Shown in pieces: positions 46,560 through 57,302 of a stretch of 64,000 nt of DNA (positions within the stretch are counted from its first letter, which is position 1; each line of letters begins with the position of its first letter). Where the stretch lies: NCBI RefSeq assembly GCF_003265705.1, contig NW_020312902.1:12668294-12732293 (forward strand), in the 5' to 3' direction. The position numbers and the translations under genes are program-made. This DNA is from Callorhinus ursinus (Eukaryota > Chordata > Mammalia > Carnivora > Otariidae). Under the pieces are notes generated by a model that was given only the letters and a program-made list of their open reading frames with translations, did no database searches and had not been told where the DNA came from.

Positions 46560-48120
46560 ATTGCTTTTGTTGTTTGCCTGTTAATCTCTTGACTTTTCAC
46601 TCCCTCAGACTCTTACCACCACAAGAGGCAGCCTCAATGACTATGTTAGTCACAAAACATGGTACACCTCTTTTGGGATTCCTATCTGGCCTAGCCCCCC
46701 TTAATTCCGAAACATAATTCCTCACATAAGGGGGCCTCTGCCATGTTTGAGGTGTCAGGCACTGACTCAGTGTGGGGCCAACACAATTTATCCTGGGAAT
46801 TTAGATGCAGGATTCAGAGGCACTAGTCAGTTTTGACACCTTCTAAAATTGGGACGTTAAATTATGAAATCAGAATGAGAGTGGTCACATTTGGCATATT
46901 CATGCTAAGCAGAGAAAACCAGTTGAGAGAGAGGATATGATCCTATTCCACTGAAACAAATCAGAGACTAGAGGCCTTGTATCTCTAAAGAAAGTGAAAT
47001 AATAGCTTTTTCTCCTATTTGTTGGTTCAGTTCCCCATGACCTAATATTTACTGATTTATCCCTGGGTTATCTGAACTATTCCCTAGATCCTTCTAACAC
47101 ACTCCCCTCTCCCTCCATCACTTTTTTTTTTTTTTTTTTTTTGGTATGTCAACTTGATTCTTTTCTGTTACTTGCAGCCAAGAGGAGTCTTAAATACATC
47201 ATAAGACTGTTCTTGAGAGAGTTGTCTTTTGTCTCTTCCTCACCTTTGAACCCTCTCTAGACTGTCCCTTGGCAAAGCCATGGAGCAGAGGAGGGTCTGC
47301 ATGCCAAATCTGGCAGCCCGATCTTTCTGTTTTTCTCATTTCTTTCGCTTCCATCTGGCTCATCCTAAAGACACGCAATGCACTCATGCAAGTTTAAACC
47401 TTACTATTCTGGGGAAATGTGCATGTTAACGCAGAAACCTAAAGATGCCGATCAATACAAATAAACTACTACTAATATAATCAATACAATGATGCTTTCT
47501 CATACTTATATAGAATGATAGAAGCATATACCTCACCTCATATGATGCACAAAGCAATCCTGACATGGATACTTTCCTCTCAACTTTTTTTGTTTGTTCA
47601 TTTCCAGTGTTGGCTTTATGGGACCAAGCACAGAGTTGTCAATCTTGCCCTTCACCCCCACATAAACACCAGAGTGTGGAGAGTGTAGGAGTTGCTAGGG
47701 TCCCAGCTATTCTCCCTACTTAACAGAGGGACATTAATGCACAGAGAAATGACATGATTTGCTCCCAGAAATATACATAGAAAACTGCTTTGTGAATTCT
47801 ACCCATTCTTCAAGGTCAGGGCCTTCATGACACTATTGCTTTCTCCAGCTATTACAGTAATCTCTCTCTGCTCTGAAATTTAGATAGCTTGAACCACATT
47901 GTTCTGGTCTCAGTTCTAGATCAGCTTGGCCCAAATGTTTTTTTCTGGAATAGTAGTTAGAAGAATGTTAGTTGATGTTGCAAGGGATGGGGGAGTGTGT
48001 GTGTGTTGCAAATGTATCTTATCCCCTCACATAAGCCAAGGAAGACAGACTTGAACAAATTGCATTTATTCACTGCAGGACTTCTCAGAGGTTTTTGTGT
48101 GTTAACATGCCCTGTGGATT
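46560..48120. other. Unique DNA, poly-T tract, possible broken MIR
   Basis: A T run lies at about 47122-47142. CCTACTTAACAGAGGGACATTAATGCACAGAGAAATGACATGATTTGCTCC (47716-47765) looks like a MIR core remnant. The rest is unassigned. Confidence 0.45.
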
Positions 48121-48121
48121 T

Positions 48122-48152
48122 ACAAACAAACAAACAAACAAACAAACAAAAA
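48122..48152. repeat. (CAAA)n simple repeat
   Basis: About seven CAAA units. Confidence 0.9.
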
Positions 48153-48454
48153 ACCCTGTAATATCAGGTGTTTACTAGCCCCTGGAATTGGGATAAGGCA
48201 GGGATAGCATATCTATCATCATTTCTTAAAACCTCACTCCTAAAAACAGTTTGGGAAATGCTGGTCAAGACACTTTCATTTTTCTCCCTCAAATTACCTT
48301 TTTTGGTGTGTCTGTGTTTAGCTACACCATCTGAAAAATTTAGAAAAATGATAGAATTTACCCAAGCCCTTAATAACCTTTTATGCGCAAGGTTTCTAGG
48401 AAAGTTCTCAAAGACTCGCAGAATCATAGGGATCTTAGAAAATTATTTCCCTAA

Positions 48455-48590
48455 TGTTTTACATATGGCAGTTGTAGAATAATATACCAAGTCTAGAAAT
48501 GGTAAGCAACTTAGCCAGAATTACTCATGTAGTTAGTGATTGAACCAGGGTGAGAATCCAGATCCCCACACTGGCAGTTCATTCGTCTTT
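48455..48590 (+). repeat. Possible MIR 3' fragment
   Basis: GAAATGGTAAGCAACTTAGCCAGAATTACTCATGTAGTTAGTGATTGAACCAGG follows the 'taagtaacttgcccaag ... agctagtaagtggc' order. Confidence 0.5.
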
Positions 48591-49489
48591 CTGTCACTCC
48601 CCCGGACAGCTCACAGTGTATTGTCTGGAAAGGAATTGCCTTCCGGGGCCAGGATCTCTTAAAAACCTCCAAACATATGCCACGTGGGTCAGAAGAACTG
48701 AGCCATGAATGAATCAGGTCACCCTTTCCTTCCCCTCTTCCAGGAATAAGAGAAAGTCTTACTGCTTCTTTCCCCATGGATGTCAACAAGTTAAAATTAT
48801 AACTGGCAAATGAAATTTAATTTATACTTTAGGACCATAGACTGCAGTTTAATAAATGGTAATTGCTATATGGGTATTAGCATCATTCTGAAAACAAAAC
48901 AAAACAAAATAAAACAATACAATCAATAAACAAAGAAAAAAATGCCAGAAGCTTTACAAATGTAGAGTAGGAACAGGGACAGGTAGCTTTCTGGGATAAG
49001 TAGCTAAGAAGTGAAATCTCAGCCCCATTCAAATAAATGTCAACCCGTGTAGAAATGTGTAAAGGTGGGGGGACTACTCAGATTCATGATTCTTAAAATA
49101 AAAATAAACAACAGGGTTTCAGGAAGAGTTTCAGAAAGAAAGGTTGAAATAAATGAAGAATTTGGGAAGGTAGAAAGGTGATTACACTTTCTTACTGAAA
49201 ACAAGAAAACAGGTGGTGTGGATTTATACAGACATATGATGTATTGACTATTGGCTAAATGGCATCTCTGGGTAAGATGAACATTTTTTAATACATTCCC
49301 TTATTAATCCTCATGGTATCACTGTGCTAGAGATCCCGGTGTAATCCCAGACCAGCACAATTAGCAGCACATGGCTGCCATTGAGAAAGGCAAATTCCTG
49401 GTCCCCACCCTAGTATTTGGGTATCAGAAACCCAGCAATTGGTGCCCTGACCCGGGCTCTCCAGCTGATTGCCACACACACTGAAGCTG
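48591..49489. other. Unique non-coding DNA
   Basis: An AAAAC-type simple stretch lies at about 48893-48925. Nothing else recognised. Confidence 0.5.
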
Positions 49490-49650
49490 GACTATTTCTG
49501 CACTGTGTCCATTCTAAAGTTGGGAACGCCAAGACTGAGGCATGTTATATAATTTGTCCCAACATCCCTCAGCTCACATTGTGGTGGATGGGGCATTTGG
49601 ACTCAGGTCTCTCTAACACTAAAACCCATGCTCTGAACCAACAGACTCTG
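49490..49650 (+). repeat. Possible MIR 3' fragment
   Basis: CCATTCTAAAGTTGGGAACGCCAAGACTGAGGCATG ... TTTGGACTCAGGTCTCTCTAACAC ... ACCCATGCTCTGAACC parallels the MIR core and 3' end. Confidence 0.55.
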
Positions 49651-51300
49651 TAAACAATACAACTAATACAATCTATAACCCTTCTTTGATATGGTGTTTG
49701 TATTTCTGGCCTCCATGGAGATTTGGCTCCTAAGCAAATAAGGTATTAGGTTGGAAACTGAATTCTCCCAGGAAAGGGAACAAGGGAAAGAAGGTAATAA
49801 AGCCTTCCTACCAGGCCAGAGAAAGAAACAGCTGCAGAATCTATTCACCTCCGTGAAACAACTCACCAAGAGGGAGGTGTTCAGCAAGGCAATTGGGGCA
49901 AAAGCCCTGAAAAATGCCCCAGTCTTTCCCTGCCGGGTTTATGAACCACTTTGGCAGGCTAACAGCAACACATTATATGTAATAGCCGGTTTACTCTACC
50001 TTGTCTGCCTTTTATTTTCACAAGGAATCCTTGTTATTCCGTGGAATTAGCAAAGGAATCCATTACACGCTGGCTACAAAGACTGCACAGTATTTTTTCC
50101 AGTAATAAAAAGTCTAATTTTGCAATAACATGCAATCTTTGGAAAGCGCTGGCTGATGGAATCCAAGTCTGGCAAAAAGTAGCCTCTTTTGGTGGTGCTT
50201 ATTATTACGGCTCCTGTGAGAAGGCAGGGGGGTGGGGGCTTGCTTGCCAAGTAAGCTCTTTTACAAAACAAAACAAATTCTCTTTCACAGAATCCTAGAA
50301 TGGGAAAAATGGGGAAACTGCCATCAGGCTGAGAGAGCAGAAACACCAAGGGGGCAGACTTGTAATTAATGTGGCTGAGGCTCACTGCATTTAGTGTCCT
50401 TGGCAAATGCACTGACTAGTTTGCCACCTGGTCCTATTCCTCCCTTCCTGAGCCACTGGCAGGTGCCTGGTGCCATCAACACGCCTGTGGTCGCCCAGCA
50501 CCCGTTGTGATTCATGAAAACCAACCCGCACTAAGCAATTTATAGAATATCAGAGCTTAAAGGGACCTGAGAACTTGCTTCTTACAACCCTCTTATTTTA
50601 CAGGTAACTGACAAGTTATCAAAGACACAGCATCAGGACTTTAAATCATGTCTCCCGAGTGTCTTTCCCCTTTCTTTTCCCATAGTTTCATCAATTAATG
50701 TTGTTTTACACATCACCATTTCTTCATAGAACAGCGTTAACAGCAGATCCCTAGACCACATTAAAGTTGTACCGTAGATTCAGTATTCCTTATTTCATCA
50801 GCTGAAATCCCAGTGGTATTCATTGATTAGGATAGCAGTTGCTTCTTTCTTGATCTGAAAGATGTTTTAAAATTCAAATTTCTAGTCTGACAAAAAACAG
50901 CTGTGCATCTCTTTCCCAAAGTCTGACAATGCTAGACTGAGGACAACTTATTTTTCTCATCCTTCCCATGCCTCCAGAGGCATTAACTACAAACTTGCTT
51001 GCCTTTGTTTCTTAAACAATGGCTCTGGTGATGAAAGGATTTAATAAGTGTGCCGCAAAGCCTTAGTTCTGATTGCAAGAACACGAGACTGATCTGTTGT
51101 AATTGTATATAAAACTAGCACTCCAACTAGCCCCAGGACTCTACGAGCTCTGAGAGGCAGCTTCATTTCAGAGAGAGATCCCCACCAGAACAGAAACTCT
51201 GGCTGCTACCAGGGAGAGGGGGCAGTCTAAACATTAACCAGAAATGACTGCTATCCCAACCACAAAGAGGGAACATCTTTATAAAGCACCTAAAATGGTA
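49651..51300. other. Repeat-poor stretch, candidate conserved non-coding DNA
   Basis: About 1.65 kb with no SINE or L1. Overlapping open frames on both strands (49751-50412) reach 112 codons but carry no known domain. TATATAAAA at 51106-51114 sits about 30 bp before CTCCAACTAGCCCCAGGAC, a layout that could serve a TATA promoter but is also common by chance. Around 50555-50680 there are weak traces of an old repeat (GAGCTTAAAGGGACCTGAG ... CTCTTATTTTACAGG). Confidence 0.35.
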
Positions 51301-51318
51301 ATTAGAACATACAGAGGT

Positions 51319-51520
51319 GGGCGCCTGGGTGGCTCAGTTGGTTAAGCGACTGCCTTTGGCTCAGGTCATGATCCTGGAGTCCCAGGATCAAGTCCCGCAT
51401 TGGGCTCCCTGCTCGGCAAGGAGTCTGCTTCTCCCTCTGACCCTCCACCCTCTGATGTGCTCTCTCTCTCTCATTCTTTCTCTCAAATAAATGAATAAAA
51501 TCTTTAAAAAAAAAAAAAAA
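51319..51520 (+). mobile_element. Can-SINE, young
   Basis: Head GGGCGCCTGGGTGGCTCAGT, body GGCTCCCTGCTCGGCAAGGAG, tail AATAAATGAATAAAATCTTT plus an A run. TSD AGAACATACAG (51304-51314) and AGAACAAAAAG (51521-51531) match at 9 of 11. A second A run follows at 51535-51553. Confidence 0.93.
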
Positions 51521-51553
51521 AGAACAAAAAGCGCCAAAAAAAAAAAAAAAAAA

Positions 51554-53527
51554 GGTTATGGCTTCTATTCTTTATACCTCTTCTTAATTTAGCAGCTACT
51601 CTTAAAGAGTAACAGTGATTATTCCGTATACCCTTATTTGAGGTAAAATGCATAATAGATCCTTAAGATTTTAGCATAACCAAATATTAGCCCACTTTAT
51701 AAAATTTATATCGAAATTAGTAAGCCCAAATTATCTTAGATTTTAGCCAGTGAACATTAAAGTGAAAGACTGACTCCTAATGTATGTTTATGGTGAGGAA
51801 TGGATGGTGTTCTTCTGCTGCTGCTCACTGGATGGAGCCATATATGAGCTGGACTTGTGGGAGCTTCTGTCTAGGTCACGGCCATGAGTAGTCATTAGTA
51901 ATCATTGTGTTTGAAATTTGTAAGTAATTATTCATAGCATCTAAGTTCAGTCAATAAATTCATGAATACCTCTGATAAAGCACAGCTCAGTTAAAGGACC
52001 ATTTAGTTAACTTGACTGGTGGCTTTGCTTGTTCTTATTCACTTGCCATTGCGTTATCTTCCACAGCCTGTGCTCTTGATCGCTTTCCTCCCTTTTGACC
52101 TTCCCTGCTACCTTCTGGGGAGCATCATGACCTTCAATAAAGGTTCTGAAATAAAAGCGATATATCGACTCACTAAATTCTACTCAGATCCCTTGCATAT
52201 TATCAGGTCTGTGGAATCTGTGTACATGCTTATAATAGCATAGTCACGCGAAGAAAGGAGCCCAAATGTCGTATTTCAGAGCAAGCTTTCAGCCCTCTCT
52301 CAGAAGCAACAGTTCAGAATATAAGTGATATTAAATGGAAAACACATACGAAGGAGCACAAAGTATTAGTTTCTTTATAATTAGCGTCCTCTTAATCCAC
52401 CCAGCGCTCCCCATTGCAGACCCATGGGAACACCACCCTGATACACACAGTAAAACATCTTAGAATGACCAAAAATTGGGTAATTTTTGTTACTGACACT
52501 GTTAAAATTATACTTATTTATATTTCATGTAGATTCCAGGCATTCCATAAGAGACCATGACCCAAAGTGGATCAAGTGCCTCTCCTTAGAGAGATGATAT
52601 GAACAGTGTGAGTCTCTTCTTTGCTGATCTTAATTTGGGCAGAATAAAAATGCCCACCAGTCAAAAGGAGGAACGTAAGATTTGATGCAAACAACTTACT
52701 CTGAAAGAGAGGATCCTTCCACTACGATTCCTCCCTGATGAGATTAAGAAATCTGTGATTTCTGTAAAGGATGGAAGAAATGTAATTGTGAATAAACAAG
52801 CATGCTGGCAATCCTTTTTGAGACTCTGCTCTAATGTAACCACAACGGAAAGCATGAGAGACCATAAAGTTTTTAAATCACTGTGCAGTTCCATTTCCCA
52901 CGTCCTTGTTTTGCCACAGCAGTGCTCTTTCACTGTTCCTCCTGCCACCCACATGGCAACTTATTCCTGTGTAAAGGTTAAAGCTGCATAATTATTGTAG
53001 AAACACATACAAGCTGCACAGCCTGATGTGTTCAGCACATAATATTGGAGGGAGTAACGGACGATTTCTACACATGGAGCAAGAAGAAGAGACAGAGAAG
53101 AGAGAGAGAGATGAGAGAGATGGGGGAGGGTGTTGAGATTCTCTGCTTCGGACAGAAGTGACTCCTGAAAAAAAAAAAAAAGAAAGAAAAAAAATGGAAG
53201 TTTGTGGCCCATGTGATAATGGCCACAAGTTAGCAACTGGCCACATCCAACCCTATAGGACAGAAAGAAAGCTTTACTTTCCAGACATCCAACCACCATT
53301 CCTCCAAGCACAACTCATGGTAACATATGGTATTTTTAACTCAAAAACATGGGTATCCTGATCGTGGGAAATGAAGATTTATGTAAGTGATCTAGTTTAG
53401 AATTTCCGTCTAGGAAAGGCATTCATTTAGGCATGCGGTAGGGGCAAAGTAAATGCTAGCTGAATGAAATGAATTGTACTTGGGGACTAATTATATCAGA
53501 GGTGTATTGTTGCATTGGCTTAAGCTA
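51554..53527. other. Unique non-coding DNA
   Basis: An interrupted A run lies at 53168-53194 and a GAGA-rich stretch at 53092-53120. No repeats or exons recognised. Confidence 0.5.
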
Positions 53528-53598
53528 AATATAAGTATAAATATATATATAGTTTATATATTGTAGTTTATATATTATATATTATATATGTGTATGTA

Positions 53599-53651
<53 letters not shown>
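53528..53651. repeat. Compound TA / TATG / TG microsatellite
   Basis: TATA-rich sequence with GTTTATATATTGTAGTTTATATATTATATA, then TGTATGTATG, (TG)n at about 53599-53614 and an uninterrupted (TA)n at about 53615-53651. Confidence 0.93.
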
Positions 53652-53653
<2 letters not shown>

Positions 53654-54670
53654 AGAGTTCCTGAAATTCTTTAAATCTTGGAGAATTGGTCACTGCTAAT
53701 GAATTGGGAATTGGTCCAGGAAGATAAAACTTACCAGAAAAAGAAGATAGATTGGTTAGTGGCTGAAAATCACTTTAAGGCAGAAATTTTAATGGCTAGG
53801 ATCACTTTCCTTACAAATAAACATGAAATCAGTGCCTGAATATAACCTACACATTATAGATGAAAGAAGACCCTGATGAAATGCCCCATAGTTATGTTAT
53901 GTATTCTTACAGCAAATTCTGTTTGCTTTTTAATTTAAAGAGATGTAATGGCACCATCTCAGATAATTTCTATAAGCATAATCCCAGAAGCACCATTGTA
54001 CTTCATGGAATAGCAGAAAAGTCTCTTGATAGAAAAGCCATGAAAACTCTCAACACTTTGGCATGACATTTACTGATTCCTCATAACTAGTTCAAGTTGA
54101 GAGAGAAAGGAAGGGAAAGAACCTAAAATCCCAAGGAATATAATATAAGGATCACAAGAGATCTGATGATTTATTTAATATGAAATATTTATATTACAGG
54201 TGACATTAAATAAGCCCTCAATTGATGCCTAATTCTGTTAGTGAGGAAATTACTGCTCCCCAAAGAGTCAAATCTAGGCCAAAACCCCACTTCTTCTGGA
54301 TCATCTTTCACAACTTATTTGCCATTTTAATTTCTGACTTGGAAAAGTATAATCTGAGTTAACAGTGTCCATAATGTGTGAAGGCAAAATTCCCCTGATT
54401 CTGGTCAGTATCTGATCATTTTTGCCTAACTTCTAGTCGCTTTTCTACCTAACTTAAGCCACAAAAATTTAAATCTGTGGGTATCTATCTCCTTGTAGAA
54501 ACGTGGTGCCTCCTCTAAAACTAGAGTTGTAGGGCTACCTATAGACAGAGGCACCCTGGGCTTAGAAATGCTTTTAGAATACTTGCTCATAAGCATTCAC
54601 CTGGGCTTGAATGGATGGACTTAAATGAGGAAAGGATAATATTGATGAAGATGATGATGTTGGTGGCCAT
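53652..54670. other. Unique non-coding DNA
   Basis: Nothing recognised on either strand. Confidence 0.5.
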
Positions 54671-54674
54671 AACA

Positions 54675-54840
54675 GCTCGCATATATTCCAGCCACTGTGC
54701 TAAGCACATAACCATCACGACAGCTCTGTTGTTACTCTCCATTTATAAGGGAAACCAAGATGCAGGAAGGCTAAGTAAATGCACGTTAGAATCCATGTCT
54801 AAATCCAGATGTGACTGACTATATGCCCTTGATCACTAGA
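54675..54840 (+). repeat. MIR
   Basis: CTCGCATATATTCCAGCCACTGTGCTAAGCACATAACCATCACGACAGCTC ... CTCCATTTATAAGGGAAACCAAGATGCAGGAAGGCTAAGTAA is MIR 5'-to-core. Confidence 0.68.
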
Positions 54841-55094
54841 AAATGTTACCACCCAAATGAAGAAATCAGAGAAATAGTCCTTATCCTCCAACTCAGCTGG
54901 ATCAATGGAAATTTCTTCTGAAATTCTCTTCCTGATGCTCTTCTTCCAAAAGATTTAGAGATGTTCTTATTTATTCTTATGTTGTTGCTTAATTTTCTTG
55001 AAAGCCACACAGTGGTGTTGCGATACTGATCTTATTAATTAGATGAGGAAATAGGGAGAGAAAGGTATGATTAGGGTTACTGATGAGGTCTATA
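54841..55094. other. Unique non-coding DNA, possible MIR/L2 trace
   Basis: TGATCTTATTAATTAGATGAGGAAATAGGGAGAGAAAGG has a faint MIR-core look but is too short to assign. Confidence 0.4.
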
Positions 55095-55525
55095 ACTGAT
55101 CGGGTGGTTTGCAGCTCGCCATCTTTCTTTTCCCCCAGATCCTCGCCACCAGCATGCTGCTGTGTTGCTTCTGTAAGTTTGACTATTGTAGATACCTCCT
55201 GTCAATGGAATCCTGCAGTGTTTGTCCTTCTGCAACTGACTTAATTCGTGTCACATAACATCCCTCTGGTTGATCTGTGTTGTTGCATTTTGTGGGATTC
55301 TCTTCTTTTTAAGATTGAAGGGTGGTGAACATTATTTAAAAAAAAAAAAAAAGCCACCAGTGTTGAGAAGGATGTAGAGAAAAGAGAATCCTCATGCGTT
55401 GGGGAAATGCAAACTGGTACAGCCACTATGGAAAACCGTATGGAGGGTCCTCAAAAAATTTAAAAATAGAATTACCATATGATCCAGCAATCCCACCTCT
55501 GGGTACTTATCCAAAAGAATTTCAG
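55095..55525 (-). mobile_element. Ancient L1 with 5' inversion
   Basis: 55095-55330 is minus-strand L1 3' text (TAAGTTTGACTATTGTAGATACCTC, TTGATCTGTGTTGTTGCATT, TTCTTCTTTTTAAGATTGAA). An A run (55338-55352) is followed by plus-strand ORF2 text from GTGTTGAGAAGGATGTAGAG to GGGTACTTATCCAAAAGAA. Opposite orientations of adjacent L1 parts suggest twin priming. Old, with no TSD found. Confidence 0.65.
55394..55525 (+). pseudogene. L1 ORF2 fragment
   Basis: Frame with NANWYSHYGKPYGGSSKNLK and [19 protein letters not shown], the conserved post-RT segment of ORF2. The first part appears to be in a shifted frame relative to the second part's usual phase. Far too short to function. Confidence 0.8.
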
Positions 55526-56394
55526 TCCAGTTTCCTAATTTGGGTATCTTTTTACAAAGAATTATTTATACCACATTTAAAATATGTAATACACACATAC
55601 AAATACCTTTATTGTTTAACATTAATTTTAGTTCTAAAATGCTTCATTCCCAAAGGTATCAGTAAGTTTCTGCATACCCGCCTTTCTTAAAGCCTGCTTA
55701 CAAGTACCATGGCTGCAGAGAAATGAAAGTTTAAATAAAACTCAGGGAGTGTGTGTGTGAAAACATGAGAGTGGAAATGAAATGCTCTACTTTTATTTGT
55801 GACAGTGGAGGTATTACAAGACCCACAGGATTTCCCAACCTGATCCAGCTATATTGAAATTCAGTAAATTCTTAAAGGCTTGGAATTCTTAGAATTCATC
55901 TCATTTCAGGAATCTTCCTTTATTATACTTTGTCAGTCAAATTATTTCTTTAGCATTGTTGTTGAAATGTGACACCAGTCATTGATGTTCCTTCTGCCTC
56001 TGCTGAGGGACTGGAGTCAGGTGGAGAAGGAGAAACTGGATCACCATCCTTGATCAATAACCTATAGGGACTTCCAGCAGAACAAAATCTCAGCAAAAAC
56101 TCGTATATTCAATGGAAATTTTAAAAAGGCATTTCTTTGTTAATATTAACTTTGAAGGCTACTCAAAATGCAAGGCTTTTTATTCTGGGGGGGTGGGGTA
56201 GGAGTCGAGAGGGTGCTGGTGCTTGAATAGGGATGTTTACCTTTGATTTTATTATTTTAATATTATACTTAGCATTGTCACAGAAGTAATGCATACTCAC
56301 ATAAAACCTCCAAATAATGCAGAAGCACTGGGAAGGACTAAGATAAAAAAATCATAAAAAATCAAAAATTATACTGATAACATACTTATTTGAC
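55526..56394. other. Unique non-coding DNA
   Basis: A G-rich patch, CTGGGGGGGTGGGGTAGGAG, near 56185 is the only notable feature. Confidence 0.5.
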
Positions 56395-56620
56395 ACTTAA
56401 CTTTTGTCATTTACCCTTCTAAGCACTTACATGGATTACTACCTCATTACTCTCCACAGCCACCCCAGGAGACAGTATTTCTAGTGTCCTCATTTTATGG
56501 ATTAGAACACCAAGAGTTAACAAGGCTTAAACGATTCATCTAAGACCGCACAACTAGTAAATTGCAATTAATCTCTAACTTCGTGCTTGTGTACTTTCAA
56601 AGTGAATGCTATTAACCACT
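56395..56620 (+). repeat. MIR, nearly full length
   Basis: TCTAAGCACTTACATGGATTACTACCTCATTACTCTCCACAGCCACCCCAGGAGACAG ... TTATGGATTAGAACACCAAGAGTTAACAAGGC ... CACAACTAGTAAATTGC ... GCTATTAACCAC keeps the full MIR order, including the terminal 'ctcttaaccac'. Confidence 0.75.
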
Positions 56621-56665
56621 AGTTTATTTTGTTTGTTTTTTGCGTGGTTTTTTTTTTCTGTTTTC

Positions 56666-56855
56666 TTTTTTTTAAGGTTTTATTTATTTATTTGACAGAG
56701 AAATAGAGAGAGAGCACACAAGCAGGCAGAGCAGCGAGGGAGAAGCAGGCTCCCCACTGGGCACTCAGCCCAATGTGGGGTTCAATCCCAGGACCCTGGG
56801 ATCATGACCCGAGCTGAAAGCAGCCGCTTAACCAGCTGAGCCAACCAGGGGCCCC
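56666..56855 (-). mobile_element. Can-SINE
   Basis: Minus-strand copy (TTTTATTTATTTATTTGACAGAG ... CAGCTGAGCCAACCAGGGGCCC). Flanks TTTTTTCTGTTTTC and TTTTATCCGTTTTC (56856-56869) match at 12 of 14, a plausible TSD. Confidence 0.93.
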
Positions 56856-56934
56856 TTTTATCCGTTTTCATTCAAACTTTCCCAAAATATGTGTTCCTCC
56901 AAGCTAGGAACAGCTCTAAGTTCAGTCAAAAATA

Positions 56935-57030
56935 TTTTTTTTTATGTTATGTTAATCACCATACATTACATCATTAGTTTTTGATGTCGTGTTCCATGAT
57001 TCATTGTTTGCGTATAACACCCAGTGCTCC
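56935..57030 (-). mobile_element. L1 3'UTR end fragment
   Basis: ATGTTATGTTAATCACCATACATTACATCATTAGTTTTTGATG ... TATAACACCCAGTGCTCC is the reverse complement of the 3' end seen at 13051-13261. Only about 95 bp. No TSD identified. Confidence 0.85.
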
Positions 57031-57302
57031 ATTCTTGACTATAAACTTAATGTGAATGTTTACCTAATTATTTACCTATTATAGCTTACTACTTTTTTTT
57101 AATTTACCTTTTTGTCCCCCTTTACTAATTTTTCCCACCTCCCACCTGCTGCTTCTGGCAACCACCATTCTGTTCTCTGTATTTATGAGCTTGTTCTTGA
57201 TGTCATTCTTGTTGTTTACATTCCACATGTGAGAGAGATCATATGCTATATGTCTTCCATATACTTCAAAAATGAATGCTATTAACCACTATTTTATTTT
57301 GT

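Larger units (their letters stand above)
56593..57302 (-). mobile_element. Composite old L1 insertion with long direct repeats
   Basis: Direct repeats of about 40 bp (56593-56632 and 57263-57302; about 36 matches) share GAATGCTATTAACCACT and TTATTTTGT. Inside, L1-like minus-strand text occurs at 57105-57260 (CTGGCAACCACCATTCTGTTCTCTGTATTTATGAGC ... ATTCCACATGTGAGAGAGATCATATGCTATATGTCTT). The left side starts with T-rich tail sequence. A Can-SINE and a second L1 3' end lie inside. Confidence 0.6.

Noticed and set aside
51106..51150. TATA-box promoter
   Set aside because: TATATAAAA alone in AT-rich DNA is weak evidence. There is no CpG island, first-exon frame or downstream gene in the window. 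Kept only as part of the repeat-poor-region note.
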